Shown here: in pieces, positions 1-8,643 of the stretch
Position numbering within the stretch: position 1 is the first letter of the stretch
How the letters are laid out: each line of letters opens with the position of its first letter
Assembly: GCA_022711595.1 (NCBI GenBank)
Contig: JAKLET010000004.1
Location: forward strand, 91,611 to 155,610
DNA: 64,000 nt
Origin: Deltaproteobacteria bacterium
GTDB lineage: Bacteria > Desulfobacterota > Syntrophorhabdia > Syntrophorhabdales > Syntrophorhabdaceae
Reading direction: 5' to 3'
Position numbers and translations under genes: made by a program
The notes under the pieces: model-generated
The model's input: the letters and a program-made list of their open reading frames with translations, nothing else
Told to the model about the DNA's origin: nothing
Database searches by the model: none

Positions 1-318
1 GCAATTGAATGGGTCATAAAACATCCGGAGATCCTTAATGAATATCAGCAAATGGTAAGGGAGGGCAAGGATTACCTCAGGGCGGAGATCTCTTCCCTGG
101 GTATCCCATTCAAAGACACCCATACAAATTTTGTGTTGTTCTATTTCCCTGAGGAAGGGAGAACAAAGAACATCACGCAAAGGCTGAAGGACAGCATGAT
201 ACTGATCAGGAGACCTTTTGAGGAACCCAACCTGAAAGGGTGGTGCCGTGTGTGTGTCGGGACGCCGGACGATTGCAGACGGTTCGTCGATACATTGAAA
301 CTCCTTCTGGCCAGATGA
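1..318 (+). CDS. HisC-like PLP aminotransferase, C-terminal fragment
   Basis: The frame is open from base 1, so only the last 105 residues of a longer protein are present; the PLP lysine lies outside the window. What is visible matches the small C-terminal domain of class I/II aminotransferases of the histidinol-phosphate aminotransferase group: a THTNFVLF strand, a loop ending in an arginine pair (ILIRRPF) and the terminal RVCVGTPDDCRRFVDTL segment, where the first Arg normally binds the substrate carboxylate. It lies 22 bp before a methyltransferase in a sugar-modification cluster, so it may act on a cluster-specific keto compound rather than in histidine synthesis. That role is inference. 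Confidence 0.8.
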   Translation, partial: AIEWVIKHPEILNEYQQMVREGKDYLRAEISSLGIPFKDTHTNFVLFYFPEEGRTKNITQRLKDSMILIRRPFEEPNLKGWCRVCVGTPDDCRRFVDTLKLLLAR

Positions 319-340
319 GAAAATAACGAGGTAATGACTT

Positions 341-1294
341 TTGAAGAATTGCGATATTTGTGAACGGGATGATTTTTCTCTTATCGCCACACGCATAAGG
401 GAAGGTGAGGGAAGGATCGTGCGCTGCAATAATTGCGGCCTGGTCATGCAGGAGGCGGACTGGGACAGCAAGAGGTTGAAAGAGTACTACGAGATCGAAT
501 ACCAGCTTTCCAATTCGCTCGTCACCGGCAAAGAACAATCCGCACAGGAACACTTCAATGATCGGATAAGAACGATCCGTTCCGTGTTTGAGAAGGTCTA
601 TCCCCTGCTCGATCCCGAAAGCCGCGTGCTTGAGATCGGTTGCGGCGCCGGAGAGCTTTTATCGCTGATTTCCCCCCATGTGTCTAAGTGTGTGGGGGTT
701 GAGATGAATTCTTCATTCGTGGAGTTCATCAGGTCAAATCTGTCGATAGAGGCCTACGCGGAGGACATCAACAAGCTCAGCCTTGAAGGCGGCTTCGATC
801 TCATCATATGCATCGCAACGCTTGACCATCTCCCGAACCCGCTGGAGACGCTGATCACCATGAAAAAGCTTCTCGCACCGTCGGGAAAGATCTATATAGA
901 GGTCCCCAATCTCGACGAGGCACTGAATCGCTTCCTGCCGAAAGGTAATTCGGAGAGATACAAGGAGTTCTTCTGGCACAGGGCCCATCTATTCTATTTC
1001 GACAGAGATACCATAGAGGCACTTTTCAAAAAGGCCGGTTTTCTCTGTGATGTATCATGCAGGCACGAGTACACATTGAAGAATTTTATGCACTGGTATT
1101 ACCTGGGGAAGCCGCAAACCGACTTTGTCACAGGTGTTACGGGAAATGAATTTTTCAGTGGGGAAACTCAGTTCGAAACAAGGATGAATGGAATATTCAA
1201 CGAAATGGAGAGTGTTTTCAAGAAGATCATGGCGGAGACATTCTCCGGGGACAATCTTTGCTGCGTCGGGCATCTCGATCCGGACAGACAATAA
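341..1294 (+). CDS. class I SAM-dependent methyltransferase with N-terminal zinc ribbon
   Basis: 317 residues from a TTG start at 341; a GAGGT ribosome site lies about 8 bases upstream. Two cysteine pairs (CDIC near residue 4, CNNC near 30) form a small zinc ribbon, as in the N-terminal domain of sugar C-methyltransferases. The Rossmann fold follows, with glycine loop VLEIGCGAGE at about 95-104 and an acidic end of strand two (VGVEMN). A later VPNLDEAL segment is typical of Methyltransf_11/23-type enzymes. It lacks the long C-terminal domain of TylC3-like C-methyltransferases, so the acceptor is open. Context suggests a nucleotide sugar or glycan. Confidence 0.8.
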   Translation: MKNCDICERDDFSLIATRIREGEGRIVRCNNCGLVMQEADWDSKRLKEYYEIEYQLSNSLVTGKEQSAQEHFNDRIRTIRSVFEKVYPLLDPESRVLEIGCGAGELLSLISPHVSKCVGVEMNSSFVEFIRSNLSIEAYAEDINKLSLEGGFDLIICIATLDHLPNPLETLITMKKLLAPSGKIYIEVPNLDEALNRFLPKGNSERYKEFFWHRAHLFYFDRDTIEALFKKAGFLCDVSCRHEYTLKNFMHWYYLGKPQTDFVTGVTGNEFFSGETQFETRMNGIFNEMESVFKKIMAETFSGDNLCCVGHLDPDRQ

Positions 1295-1309
1295 AAAAGA
1301 GGTAGCCAT

Positions 1310-2803
1310 ATGAAAGTTCTTCTGCTTTATCCCAACATGCACGGTATGAACATGATCCCGTCGGCGATCGGGCTTTTTGCCAGCCTGCTCAAGATGCACG
1401 GGCACGCGATTGACCTTTTTGATTCTACGAACTGGGTGCTGCCCGGGGAGGAGGATTTCGACAGCGATAAGGTGAAAGAGAAAAACCTTAACGTGAGGGC
1501 TTTTGACGATTCGATCCTGAGGTCTCAGATCAGAAGGACGGATGTCTATGAGGATTTCCAGAAGAAGGTCATTGATTTCGGTCCGGACCTGATCGCTGTT
1601 TCGGTGTCGGAAGACATTTTTCCGATAGGGGTCGACCTTTTGAGAAAAGTGAGACATCTGAAGATACCAACTATCATGGGAGGTGTTTTTCCCACCTTTG
1701 CACCGGAATTATGCCTTTCATACGATGTGGTCGACATGGTGTGCGTCGGTGAAGGGGAAAAGGCGCTGGTTGAGCTGTGTAAAAGAATGGAACGCGGACT
1801 TGCCTATGACGACATAGAGAATATCTGGGTAAAAAAGGGTGATGGGATTAAGAAAAACCCTCTGAGGCCGCCCACCAATATAGATGAAAACCCGCTTCTT
1901 GACCTGAGCCTGTTCGATGATTCCCGCCTGTACCGTCCAATGCAGGGCCGGGTCTGGAAGATGCTGCCCGTGGAAACGCATCGAGGGTGCCCTTATCGGT
2001 GCACTTACTGTAATTCTCCATCGCAGTTCGATCTGTACAGGAGGGAAACGAATTGCAGCTACTTTCGAAAAAAATCCTTCAAGGCGATAAGGAAAGAACT
2101 CCTATACTACAGGGACAGTTTCAATGCGGAAGCATTTTATTTTTGGGCTGACACATTTATGACGTATACAGACAAAGAACTGGACGAGTTCATCGAGATG
2201 TATTCAGACATCAGGCTGCCCTTCTGGTGTCAGTCTTTCCCTGAAAGCATTGATGAAGAGAGAATGAAAAAGCTTATGAAGGTCGGGCTGTTCAGGATCG
2301 GCAGCGGCGTGGAGCACGGGAACGAAGAGTTCAGGCGGAATGTACTGAAAAGAAAGGTAAAGAACGAGACCATGGTAAGCCGTTTCAAGATCCTGAACAA
2401 GATTGGACTACCATACAGCGTTAATAACATAGTGGGATTTCCAACGGAAACACGTCAGATTGCCATGGATACCATAGAGATCAACCGCCTGATAGATTCG
2501 GACGGGGCGAATTGTTACTCCTATAGCCCCTTCCATGGCACCCCGCTGAGGAAGATGTGTGAGGAATTGAAATACTGCGAACCTGGATTGATAGCCCGTT
2601 CGGCCACGAAACCCACCCTGTTGCACATGCCCCAGTTTCCCCCTGAAGAGATCGAAGGGCTGAGAAGGTGCTTTATCCTTTATGTAAAGCTCCCGAAAGA
2701 CAGATGGCCGGAAATCAGGAGAGCGGAGAAGCTTACACCGGAGGGTGAAGCGATCTGGAATGAACTGCGGGACGAAGTTGCGCAGAAGTACATGCCCTAC
2801 TGA
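1310..2803 (+). CDS. B12-binding radical SAM protein (first of three)
   Basis: 497 residues. An N-terminal cobalamin-binding Rossmann-like domain (about 1-170; PSAIGLFASLLKMHGH, GGVFPTF and VCVGEGE) is followed by a radical-SAM barrel with the 4Fe-4S motif HRGCPYRCTYC (C227, C231, C234). Families of this layout include methyltransferases acting on unactivated carbon or phosphorus and ring-forming enzymes. A ribosome site (AAGAGGTAG) precedes the ATG. It sits between two SAM methyltransferases, so methylation or rearrangement of a glycan building block is plausible, but the reaction cannot be read from sequence. Confidence 0.85.
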   Translation: MKVLLLYPNMHGMNMIPSAIGLFASLLKMHGHAIDLFDSTNWVLPGEEDFDSDKVKEKNLNVRAFDDSILRSQIRRTDVYEDFQKKVIDFGPDLIAVSVSEDIFPIGVDLLRKVRHLKIPTIMGGVFPTFAPELCLSYDVVDMVCVGEGEKALVELCKRMERGLAYDDIENIWVKKGDGIKKNPLRPPTNIDENPLLDLSLFDDSRLYRPMQGRVWKMLPVETHRGCPYRCTYCNSPSQFDLYRRETNCSYFRKKSFKAIRKELLYYRDSFNAEAFYFWADTFMTYTDKELDEFIEMYSDIRLPFWCQSFPESIDEERMKKLMKVGLFRIGSGVEHGNEEFRRNVLKRKVKNETMVSRFKILNKIGLPYSVNNIVGFPTETRQIAMDTIEINRLIDSDGANCYSYSPFHGTPLRKMCEELKYCEPGLIARSATKPTLLHMPQFPPEEIEGLRRCFILYVKLPKDRWPEIRRAEKLTPEGEAIWNELRDEVAQKYMPY

Positions 2804-2850
2804 TACTGAAGCCCATTGACGCTTTAGATTGCCGTCTTGCCTTATTTTTC

Positions 2851-3714
2851 ATGAAAAAATGGTATAAATACTTGCCAAATTATGAATCGCGCGAGAGTTC
2901 GTATCAGCCCCCTGATGAGGGGTTCGAAGAACATGCGAAAGCGATGTGCGGATATGGCGAAGACGATTCTTATAAAAGCAGAAAGGATTTTTTCGAGAAT
3001 TATTATTTCGGGTTCCAGTACGGACGATTGGAATGTTACGATGATTTCATCAGGAAGAACCTGAAGAAGGACCATGTCATATTTTCCCTGGCAAGCGGGC
3101 GATGCGCGAACGAACTATTTCTCATACAGGACGGATACAAGGTTGTCTGTTCCGATCTGAAGATCATAGATTCTTATAAGAGCACGAAGGACCTGTTCTC
3201 TGATTTTTCGTTCATTGAGTTCGACGCCCTCAGGGACGACCCGGTGGAAACATACGACGCGATCCTCGTCTTGAGCCTTATTTACCTTTTCGATGAACAG
3301 CAGCTCGGTGTTCTCCTGAAGAAGGTGAACAAACTCCTGAAAAAAGGCGGGTATCTGATCCTTGATTCAGCGGGCCCCCCGGACTGCAAACTGGTCAATT
3401 TTTACCACGATACTTATCTGAAATATGAATCGAAGCTTTATGTCATGCTAAAATCGATCGTGAACAGAAAGGCTTATGGGACCATCAAGAAACATTTCGG
3501 TTTCAGAAGGACCGATGACGAGATATTGGAAAGCGCTCAGGGATCCGGATTTGAACTGGTAAACAAAAAGAATTACGATATCCTTTCCGAGCTGAGGAGA
3601 AGCTTCATATTCAACCGGCTGGTCAGGAACGGCTCCCCTCTCGAGAAGATATTCAAACCCCTGAGCAGAAAAGCCCCATACATCCGTATGTTCTGTTTCC
3701 AAAAGGCCTCTTGA
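2851..3714 (+). CDS. class I SAM-dependent methyltransferase
   Basis: 287 residues. A charged N-terminal stretch of about 75 residues precedes a Rossmann core with FSLASGRCANELFL (a variant glycine loop) at about 79-92 and CSDLKII ending strand two. A LLKKGGYLILDS strand near residue 163 is typical of small-molecule methyltransferases. The glycine loop is LASGRC rather than the usual GxGxG, which could mean a divergent or altered cofactor site. No clear Shine-Dalgarno site is seen before the ATG. The 47-bp spacer upstream and about 105-bp spacer downstream hold no recognisable signal. Confidence 0.7.
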   Translation: MKKWYKYLPNYESRESSYQPPDEGFEEHAKAMCGYGEDDSYKSRKDFFENYYFGFQYGRLECYDDFIRKNLKKDHVIFSLASGRCANELFLIQDGYKVVCSDLKIIDSYKSTKDLFSDFSFIEFDALRDDPVETYDAILVLSLIYLFDEQQLGVLLKKVNKLLKKGGYLILDSAGPPDCKLVNFYHDTYLKYESKLYVMLKSIVNRKAYGTIKKHFGFRRTDDEILESAQGSGFELVNKKNYDILSELRRSFIFNRLVRNGSPLEKIFKPLSRKAPYIRMFCFQKAS

Positions 3715-3819
3715 CCAGGTAGCGGTCCACATCATGGGTTCCGGCCCTTGCGTTCTGCCTTTTTTCATGTTTTACCCGGTCTGACGGCTAAAAAAATAAA
3801 AAAACCGCAAGAGGAGATG

Positions 3820-4716
3820 ATGGCGAATAAAAAACTGAAAGTCATTGTTTTTGGTGGTTCCGGTTTCCTTGGAAGTCACGTGGCTGATGCCCTCTGCGAT
3901 GCCGGGCACAAAGTGACCGTGTACGATGTCAGGAAGTCGGATTATCTGAAGCCGACTCAGAAGATGATCGTGGGCGATATCCTTGACGAAGCCAAGGTGA
4001 GAAAGGTCGCAAGGGGAGCGGACGTTATATATAATTTCGCAGGGATCGCGGACATTGACGAGGCATCAAGAAAACCGATAGAAACGGTCCAGCAGAATAT
4101 TCTCGGCAATACCATCCTGCTTGACGCAGCCCGCGAAGGAGGGGTCAAAAGGTTCATATATGCGAGCACCGTGTATGTGTACAGTGATTCAGGTTCCTTT
4201 TACCGGTGCAGCAAGGCAGCATGCGAAAATTACATCGAGACATATCATAAGCAATACGGGCTTGACTATACGATCCTTCGCTATGGAACCCTGTACGGTA
4301 CGAGGACCGACAGGAGGAACAGCATATACCGGTTTATAGAACAGGCCATGAAAGAGAACAGGATCATCTACCCTGGCGACGGGAACGAGATCAGGGAATA
4401 TATAAATGTTTTTGATGCAGCGCAGGCAAGCGTTGAGATACTGAGCGAAGAGTTCAGGAACGAGCACGTGATCTTTACCGGGCACTATCCATTGAAGGTC
4501 AATGAAATGCTTGTCATGATCAAGGAAATACTCAAGAAGGACATAAAGATCGAATATGTTTTTCCGAAGTCGCAGGACCCTATCGACCATTACAGAGTGA
4601 CTCCATATACGTTCATACCGAAAGTGGGCAAGAAGTATGTGAAGCATTTTTATACCGATATGGGGCAGGGTCTTTTGCTTTGCATGCAGGAGATATACGA
4701 GAAGATCGAACAATAG
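3820..4716 (+). CDS. NAD-dependent epimerase/dehydratase (extended SDR)
   Basis: 298 residues from the second of two adjacent ATGs (3817, 3820), which follow an AAGAGGAG ribosome site; the upstream TTG at 3748 would add an unlikely tail. The N-terminal nucleotide motif GGSGFLGSH, the NFAG strand and a catalytic YRCSK (YxxxK) are visible, followed by an LRYGTLYG motif as in nucleotide-sugar epimerases. It may epimerise or reduce a nucleotide sugar made in this locus. The neighbouring hydroxyacid dehydrogenase, cyclase and HAD genes follow with very short gaps, suggesting one transcript. The substrate is unknown. Confidence 0.8.
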   Translation: MANKKLKVIVFGGSGFLGSHVADALCDAGHKVTVYDVRKSDYLKPTQKMIVGDILDEAKVRKVARGADVIYNFAGIADIDEASRKPIETVQQNILGNTILLDAAREGGVKRFIYASTVYVYSDSGSFYRCSKAACENYIETYHKQYGLDYTILRYGTLYGTRTDRRNSIYRFIEQAMKENRIIYPGDGNEIREYINVFDAAQASVEILSEEFRNEHVIFTGHYPLKVNEMLVMIKEILKKDIKIEYVFPKSQDPIDHYRVTPYTFIPKVGKKYVKHFYTDMGQGLLLCMQEIYEKIEQ

Positions 4717-4741
4717 GCCCTTGCATGACACGAGGCACATT

Positions 4742-5677
4742 ATGAGAACAAACAATATCCGGATCGTTGTGACTTCACCTTCATTTTCCAGGAACGCCAC
4801 GCTCGCGGCGAGGTTGCTAAGAGACTTCCCACAAAGCGTGCTGAATGTTGAAGGCGTGAGATATGCGGGAGAGAGCCTGCTGAAATACATAGAAGAGGCG
4901 GATGGGATCATAGTGGGGTTGGAAACGCTCGATGAAAGGATCTTGAAGAATTGCCCGAACCTGAAGATAGTGTCGAAATACGGGGTCGGGCTGGACAATG
5001 TCGACCTCGTGTATTGCAAGGAGAACAACATCAGGATCGGGTGGACACCCGGCGTGAACAAGAGGGCTGTCGCGGAGATGACGCTCGCGTTCATGATAGG
5101 CCTTTCGAGGAACATATTTCTTACCGCAAATGAACTTAAGGAAGGAAATTGGAACAAAAGCGGGGGCATGGACCTGAGCGGAAAAACTGTGGGCATCATC
5201 GGTGTTGGCAATATAGGCAAGGAAGTGGTCAAGTTGCTGAAACCCTTCAGGTGCAGGGTTATGGTCAACGATATCATAGACCAATCTGCATATTATAAAA
5301 GAAATAAACTGGAAGCAGTGGAAAAGGATGTCATTTATTCGAACTCCGATGTGATCACGATACACACCCCCCTTACGGATGCCACATGGCACATTATCAA
5401 CAGGCAGACATTATCAAAAATGAAAAAAAACGCATTTGTCATTAACTCGGCAAGGGGGGCCGTAGTAAATACCGATGACTTGAAATGGGCCCTGGCAAAC
5501 AATATCATAGCAGGCGCGGCGGTCGACGTTTATGAAGAAGAACCGCCGAGCGACCCGGAATTGTTCAAGCTCCCGAATTTGATATGCACTCCGCACATCG
5601 GCGGCAATTCGGCCGAATCAGTCCTGTCCATGGGGAATAACGCGATAAAGCACCTGAGATCGTTCTTTAAAAAATGA
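4742..5677 (+). CDS. D-isomer-specific 2-hydroxyacid dehydrogenase (PGDH-like)
   Basis: 311 residues using ATG 4742, which has a CGAGG site six bases upstream; a TTG at 4721 is in frame but less likely. The family signature is clear: KYGVGLDNVD in the substrate domain, the NAD-binding GIIGVGNIGKEV, the INSARGAVV segment with the substrate-binding Arg, the acid in VDVYEEEPP, and the catalytic His in TPHIGGNSAES. It lacks the ACT regulatory domain of serine-pathway phosphoglycerate dehydrogenases. Placed in a polysaccharide cluster beside an aminotransferase, it may oxidise a cluster-specific hydroxyacid that becomes an amide substituent. This is inference. Confidence 0.85.
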   Translation: MRTNNIRIVVTSPSFSRNATLAARLLRDFPQSVLNVEGVRYAGESLLKYIEEADGIIVGLETLDERILKNCPNLKIVSKYGVGLDNVDLVYCKENNIRIGWTPGVNKRAVAEMTLAFMIGLSRNIFLTANELKEGNWNKSGGMDLSGKTVGIIGVGNIGKEVVKLLKPFRCRVMVNDIIDQSAYYKRNKLEAVEKDVIYSNSDVITIHTPLTDATWHIINRQTLSKMKKNAFVINSARGAVVNTDDLKWALANNIIAGAAVDVYEEEPPSDPELFKLPNLICTPHIGGNSAESVLSMGNNAIKHLRSFFKK

Positions 5678-5695
5678 TACGTTGGAAAAAACAAA

Positions 5696-6391
5696 TTGGA
5701 AAAGATACTGAGACTGTCATATAAGCTCGATGCATGGATGCCCCTGTATCCTGGAAGCCCCTGTACCGAACTGTCCATGGTTAAATCGAAGGAAAGGGGT
5801 GACTCCTGCAATACGAGCCGGATCGTAATATCGAACCACGCGGGGACCCATATCGACGGCCCTGCGCATTTTGAAACAACGGGCAAAAGGATCAGTGATT
5901 ATGATCTGAACTCCCTGGTCTTTGAGAATATATCGGTTGCCGATTGCTGTAAGGAAGCGGGAAGTCCGATAATTCCAGAAGACCTGGAAGATTGCTTGAG
6001 TGTTAACACGGATCTTTTGCTCATCAGGACCGGTTTCAGCAAATACAGGGGCCCTGTTGCGAAGGGCTGCGAAAATGATGTGTATTGCAGCAATAACCCT
6101 TACCTGCACAGTGACACTGCCAGGATGTTGAGAGAACATCGTTCAAGTATCAGGGCTATCGGTATAGATTGTATTTCTATCAGTTCTCTTGCGAACAGGG
6201 ACATGGGAAGAAGCGCGCACGAGATCCTTTTATCTACTGGAAAATACGAAAAGGACCCGATCCTCATTATAGAGGATATGTTCATACCTGAAGGACCGCC
6301 ACGGATCGACAAGGTCATAGTGGTGCCTCTTTACTGTGATGACATTGACAGCGCTCCGTGCACGATACTGGGTTTTGTGGCCGATGATTAG
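5696..6391 (+). CDS. cyclase-family hydrolase (kynurenine formamidase-like fold)
   Basis: 231 residues from a TTG at 5696; the ribosome site is poor, so the start is uncertain. The metal-binding signature HAGTHIDGPAHF near residues 47-58 identifies the cyclase family (Pfam Cyclase), whose members include arylformamidases and polyketide cyclases. A second feature is the AIGIDCISIS strand with a downstream acidic metal-site region. It overlaps the HAD gene by eight bases, so the two are translationally coupled. Possible roles are hydrolysis of a formyl amide or dehydration/cyclisation of a small acid attached to a sugar. No substrate can be assigned. Confidence 0.8.
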   Translation: MEKILRLSYKLDAWMPLYPGSPCTELSMVKSKERGDSCNTSRIVISNHAGTHIDGPAHFETTGKRISDYDLNSLVFENISVADCCKEAGSPIIPEDLEDCLSVNTDLLLIRTGFSKYRGPVAKGCENDVYCSNNPYLHSDTARMLREHRSSIRAIGIDCISISSLANRDMGRSAHEILLSTGKYEKDPILIIEDMFIPEGPPRIDKVIVVPLYCDDIDSAPCTILGFVADD

Positions 6392-7028
6392 AACCATCAT
6401 ATTTGATTTTGACGGAGTGCTGGTTGAATCGAACAATATAAAAACCGAAGCGTTCAGTGCTTTGTTCAAGGGTATGTGCAACGATGAGCAACACAGGCGG
6501 ATCGTTCAGCATCATATAGATAACCTGGGTGTTTCGAGGTATAAAAAATTTGTCCACATTTATCGCAATATTCTCGGGAAGGACATCGGGCAAAAAGAAC
6601 TGGACGATCTGTCACGTTCGTTCTCGGGACTCGTGATGGAAAGGGTAGTAAAAGCTCCGTCGGTGAACGGTGCCATGGAATTTCTCCAAAATAACAAAGA
6701 TTATAAGTGCTACATTGTGTCGGCGACCCCCCATGAAGAGATCAACGAAATAGTCAGGCTCAGGTCGATAAAAGGATATTTTGCCGGGATCTACGGATCG
6801 CCGAAAGAGAAGGAAGAGCTGATCGATGATATTCTGGTGAAAGGAAAACATTCCACGGAAAGCACCGTTTACGTGGGTGATGGAATGAATGATTACAGGG
6901 CCGCAAAAAAGTGTGGTGTTCATTTTATCGCGAGGATCCACGATGATAACGAGGAACTACTTTCCCTCAATTGCCCGAAGATCCGTAACTTCCTCGATAT
7001 CGAAAAGGCGCTCAGCCAATCAGGCTGA
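6384..7028 (+). CDS. HAD-superfamily phosphatase (phosphoglycolate phosphatase-like)
   Basis: 214 residues from ATG 6384, inside the end of the cyclase gene. Motif I is FDFDGVLVES (nucleophile and acid-base Asp), followed by a helical cap. Motif II is the YIVSATP strand, motif III a Lys in the SPKEKEE region, and motif IV is YVGDGMNDYRAA. The pattern fits subfamily IA phosphomonoesterases. In this context it probably dephosphorylates an intermediate made by the adjacent dehydrogenase or epimerase. A longer reading from 6336 exists but runs through the cyclase coding sequence and has no supporting start signal. Confidence 0.85.
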   Translation: MIRTIIFDFDGVLVESNNIKTEAFSALFKGMCNDEQHRRIVQHHIDNLGVSRYKKFVHIYRNILGKDIGQKELDDLSRSFSGLVMERVVKAPSVNGAMEFLQNNKDYKCYIVSATPHEEINEIVRLRSIKGYFAGIYGSPKEKEELIDDILVKGKHSTESTVYVGDGMNDYRAAKKCGVHFIARIHDDNEELLSLNCPKIRNFLDIEKALSQSG

Positions 7029-7030
7029 CC

Positions 7031-8587
7031 GTGTATCGGAATGAAATGACATTTGAAGAAAATGACTTTGAAAATAAATTAAAGCTGGTCTTTGAAACTA
7101 TAAGGGAAGTGAATGACCTTGCTTATCGCGATGTTTTCCTGCTCTCAAACCAGGTCCTCAGCAAGAGCCCGTATTCAAATAATTACTTGAGGAAAATAGT
7201 CTTCAATTCACCATCGAACAGAATTGGTGTCGTTAAGATCGCGCTGAAGGTCGGCAAGTACTATTTGAGCAGCCTCTTGCTGTTGATATGCCACGCTTTG
7301 ACATCTTTTATCTATTTCACATCAGGAGCGCGGGGGGCTTTGGCCTTCGATACGGCAAAAGACCTGGTCCTCATTGATACGTTCTTTTCCGGGAAGAAGA
7401 TACAACAGGAAAAAAAGTTTGAGGACGATTACTTTCCGGGTCTTGAGAACGTGTTGAAAATAAAAGAGAAGAATTATGTGTACCTGCCGATCGTTTATGA
7501 TGTGGCAGATCCTTTTTCATTGATCTCAGTGTTCGGGATCCTTAGGAAAGAAAAGGTCCCTTTCGTATGCGAGTACGGATTGTTGACCTTGTGTGATTAT
7601 ATCCGCACGGTGTATTTTATTGTTGCCTACCCTTTCCGCGTGATGAGACTGGCAATGAAAATTGATGGGCGGGAACCGAAATATGAGATGTTGAAAGAAG
7701 AGTTGCTCGAGACGATCCATCTGGTGACATTTCATGGTTACATCCGTTACCTGGTAGGGAGGAGAGCGGCAATGCTCCCGGCGAATAATATAAAGGTGAT
7801 CAGCTGGTATGAGAACCAGGTGACCAACAAAAACCTGTATAAGGGGTTGAGAGCGAATAATAAAAAAATCTCGATCTACGGGGCCCAGCTTTTTCTTTAT
7901 GCAAAAACAGACCTGTATATAATCGCCGACGAGAATGAAATGAAGTTCGACCTTTTCCCGGACAGGATAGTGGTCAATGGCAGCAGTTATTTATCTGACT
8001 CATCGAACGCGAGTTATTCAGTCGGTCCTTCGTTGAGATATGAAAAGCTGTTCAGGGTCAGAATCGATCGCGATAAACAAAAGAATTTGCTCCTCCTTCT
8101 TCCTTATAAGATCGAAGATGCGCAAAATATTCTGGATTTTGCGTTGGGAGCGGGGATCGATGAGTATAAAGTGGTCATAAAGGAACATCCTGCCAATTCG
8201 CAATATCTTCAAAAAAAGATGAACATGAATAGCATTCCTGCAAACTGTTTTTTTTCTTGCGAGGATATCTATGATCTGCTTCCCGAAACGAGGATCGTTA
8301 TGGGTGGCTTCAGCGGAAGTCTCCTGGAGTCAGTGAGCCTGGGCATCCCGGCGGTCGTGATAAAAAATCGTGAAGACCTGGACTATAACATTTTACCGGA
8401 ATATGGGAAGGGTACATTGTGGGAAGAGGCATTCACGGAGGAGGACTTGAAGAGAAGTATTGCCAGGTTCGATGGCGAACTCAGTAAAAACAATCCGGAT
8501 ATTGAACTGATTGCCAAAAAAATCAGAGATTCTTATTTCTGTGAACCTTCAGAGAGCAGGATTGTGGAAGCTTTTGATCTCCATTGA
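7031..8587 (+). CDS. uncharacterised GT-B-like glycan synthesis protein
   Basis: 518 residues from GTG 7031; an in-frame ATG at 7046 is an alternative. Residues about 75-105 are hydrophobic and may anchor the protein to the inner membrane. The C-terminal half resembles nucleotide-sugar or CDP-polyol binding domains of capsule and teichoic-acid type transferases: LLLLPY, VVIKEHPAN, and the segment MGGFSGSLLESVSLGIPAVV. The EHP and GGFSGS signatures recall CDP-glycerol glycerophosphotransferases and polysialyltransferase-like GT-B enzymes. The N-terminal half matches nothing I recognise. It ends the sugar-modification block, 56 bp before rfbF. Confidence 0.55.
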   Translation: MYRNEMTFEENDFENKLKLVFETIREVNDLAYRDVFLLSNQVLSKSPYSNNYLRKIVFNSPSNRIGVVKIALKVGKYYLSSLLLLICHALTSFIYFTSGARGALAFDTAKDLVLIDTFFSGKKIQQEKKFEDDYFPGLENVLKIKEKNYVYLPIVYDVADPFSLISVFGILRKEKVPFVCEYGLLTLCDYIRTVYFIVAYPFRVMRLAMKIDGREPKYEMLKEELLETIHLVTFHGYIRYLVGRRAAMLPANNIKVISWYENQVTNKNLYKGLRANNKKISIYGAQLFLYAKTDLYIIADENEMKFDLFPDRIVVNGSSYLSDSSNASYSVGPSLRYEKLFRVRIDRDKQKNLLLLLPYKIEDAQNILDFALGAGIDEYKVVIKEHPANSQYLQKKMNMNSIPANCFFSCEDIYDLLPETRIVMGGFSGSLLESVSLGIPAVVIKNREDLDYNILPEYGKGTLWEEAFTEEDLKRSIARFDGELSKNNPDIELIAKKIRDSYFCEPSESRIVEAFDLH

Positions 8588-8643
8588 AATAGATCTTATG
8601 GGAGCGGCGGTTCATTAGTGAACGAGGAGAGAGAGGTGTAACT

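Noticed and set aside
3748..3819. Longer N terminus for the SDR at 3820
   Set aside because: The extra residues come from a TTG with no ribosome site and precede a clear AAGAGGAG-ATGATG start.
4189..5277. A 362-codon open frame on the minus strand across the SDR and hydroxyacid dehydrogenase genes
   Set aside because: It lies entirely opposite two well-supported genes with conserved motifs and its own translation shows no recognisable motif.
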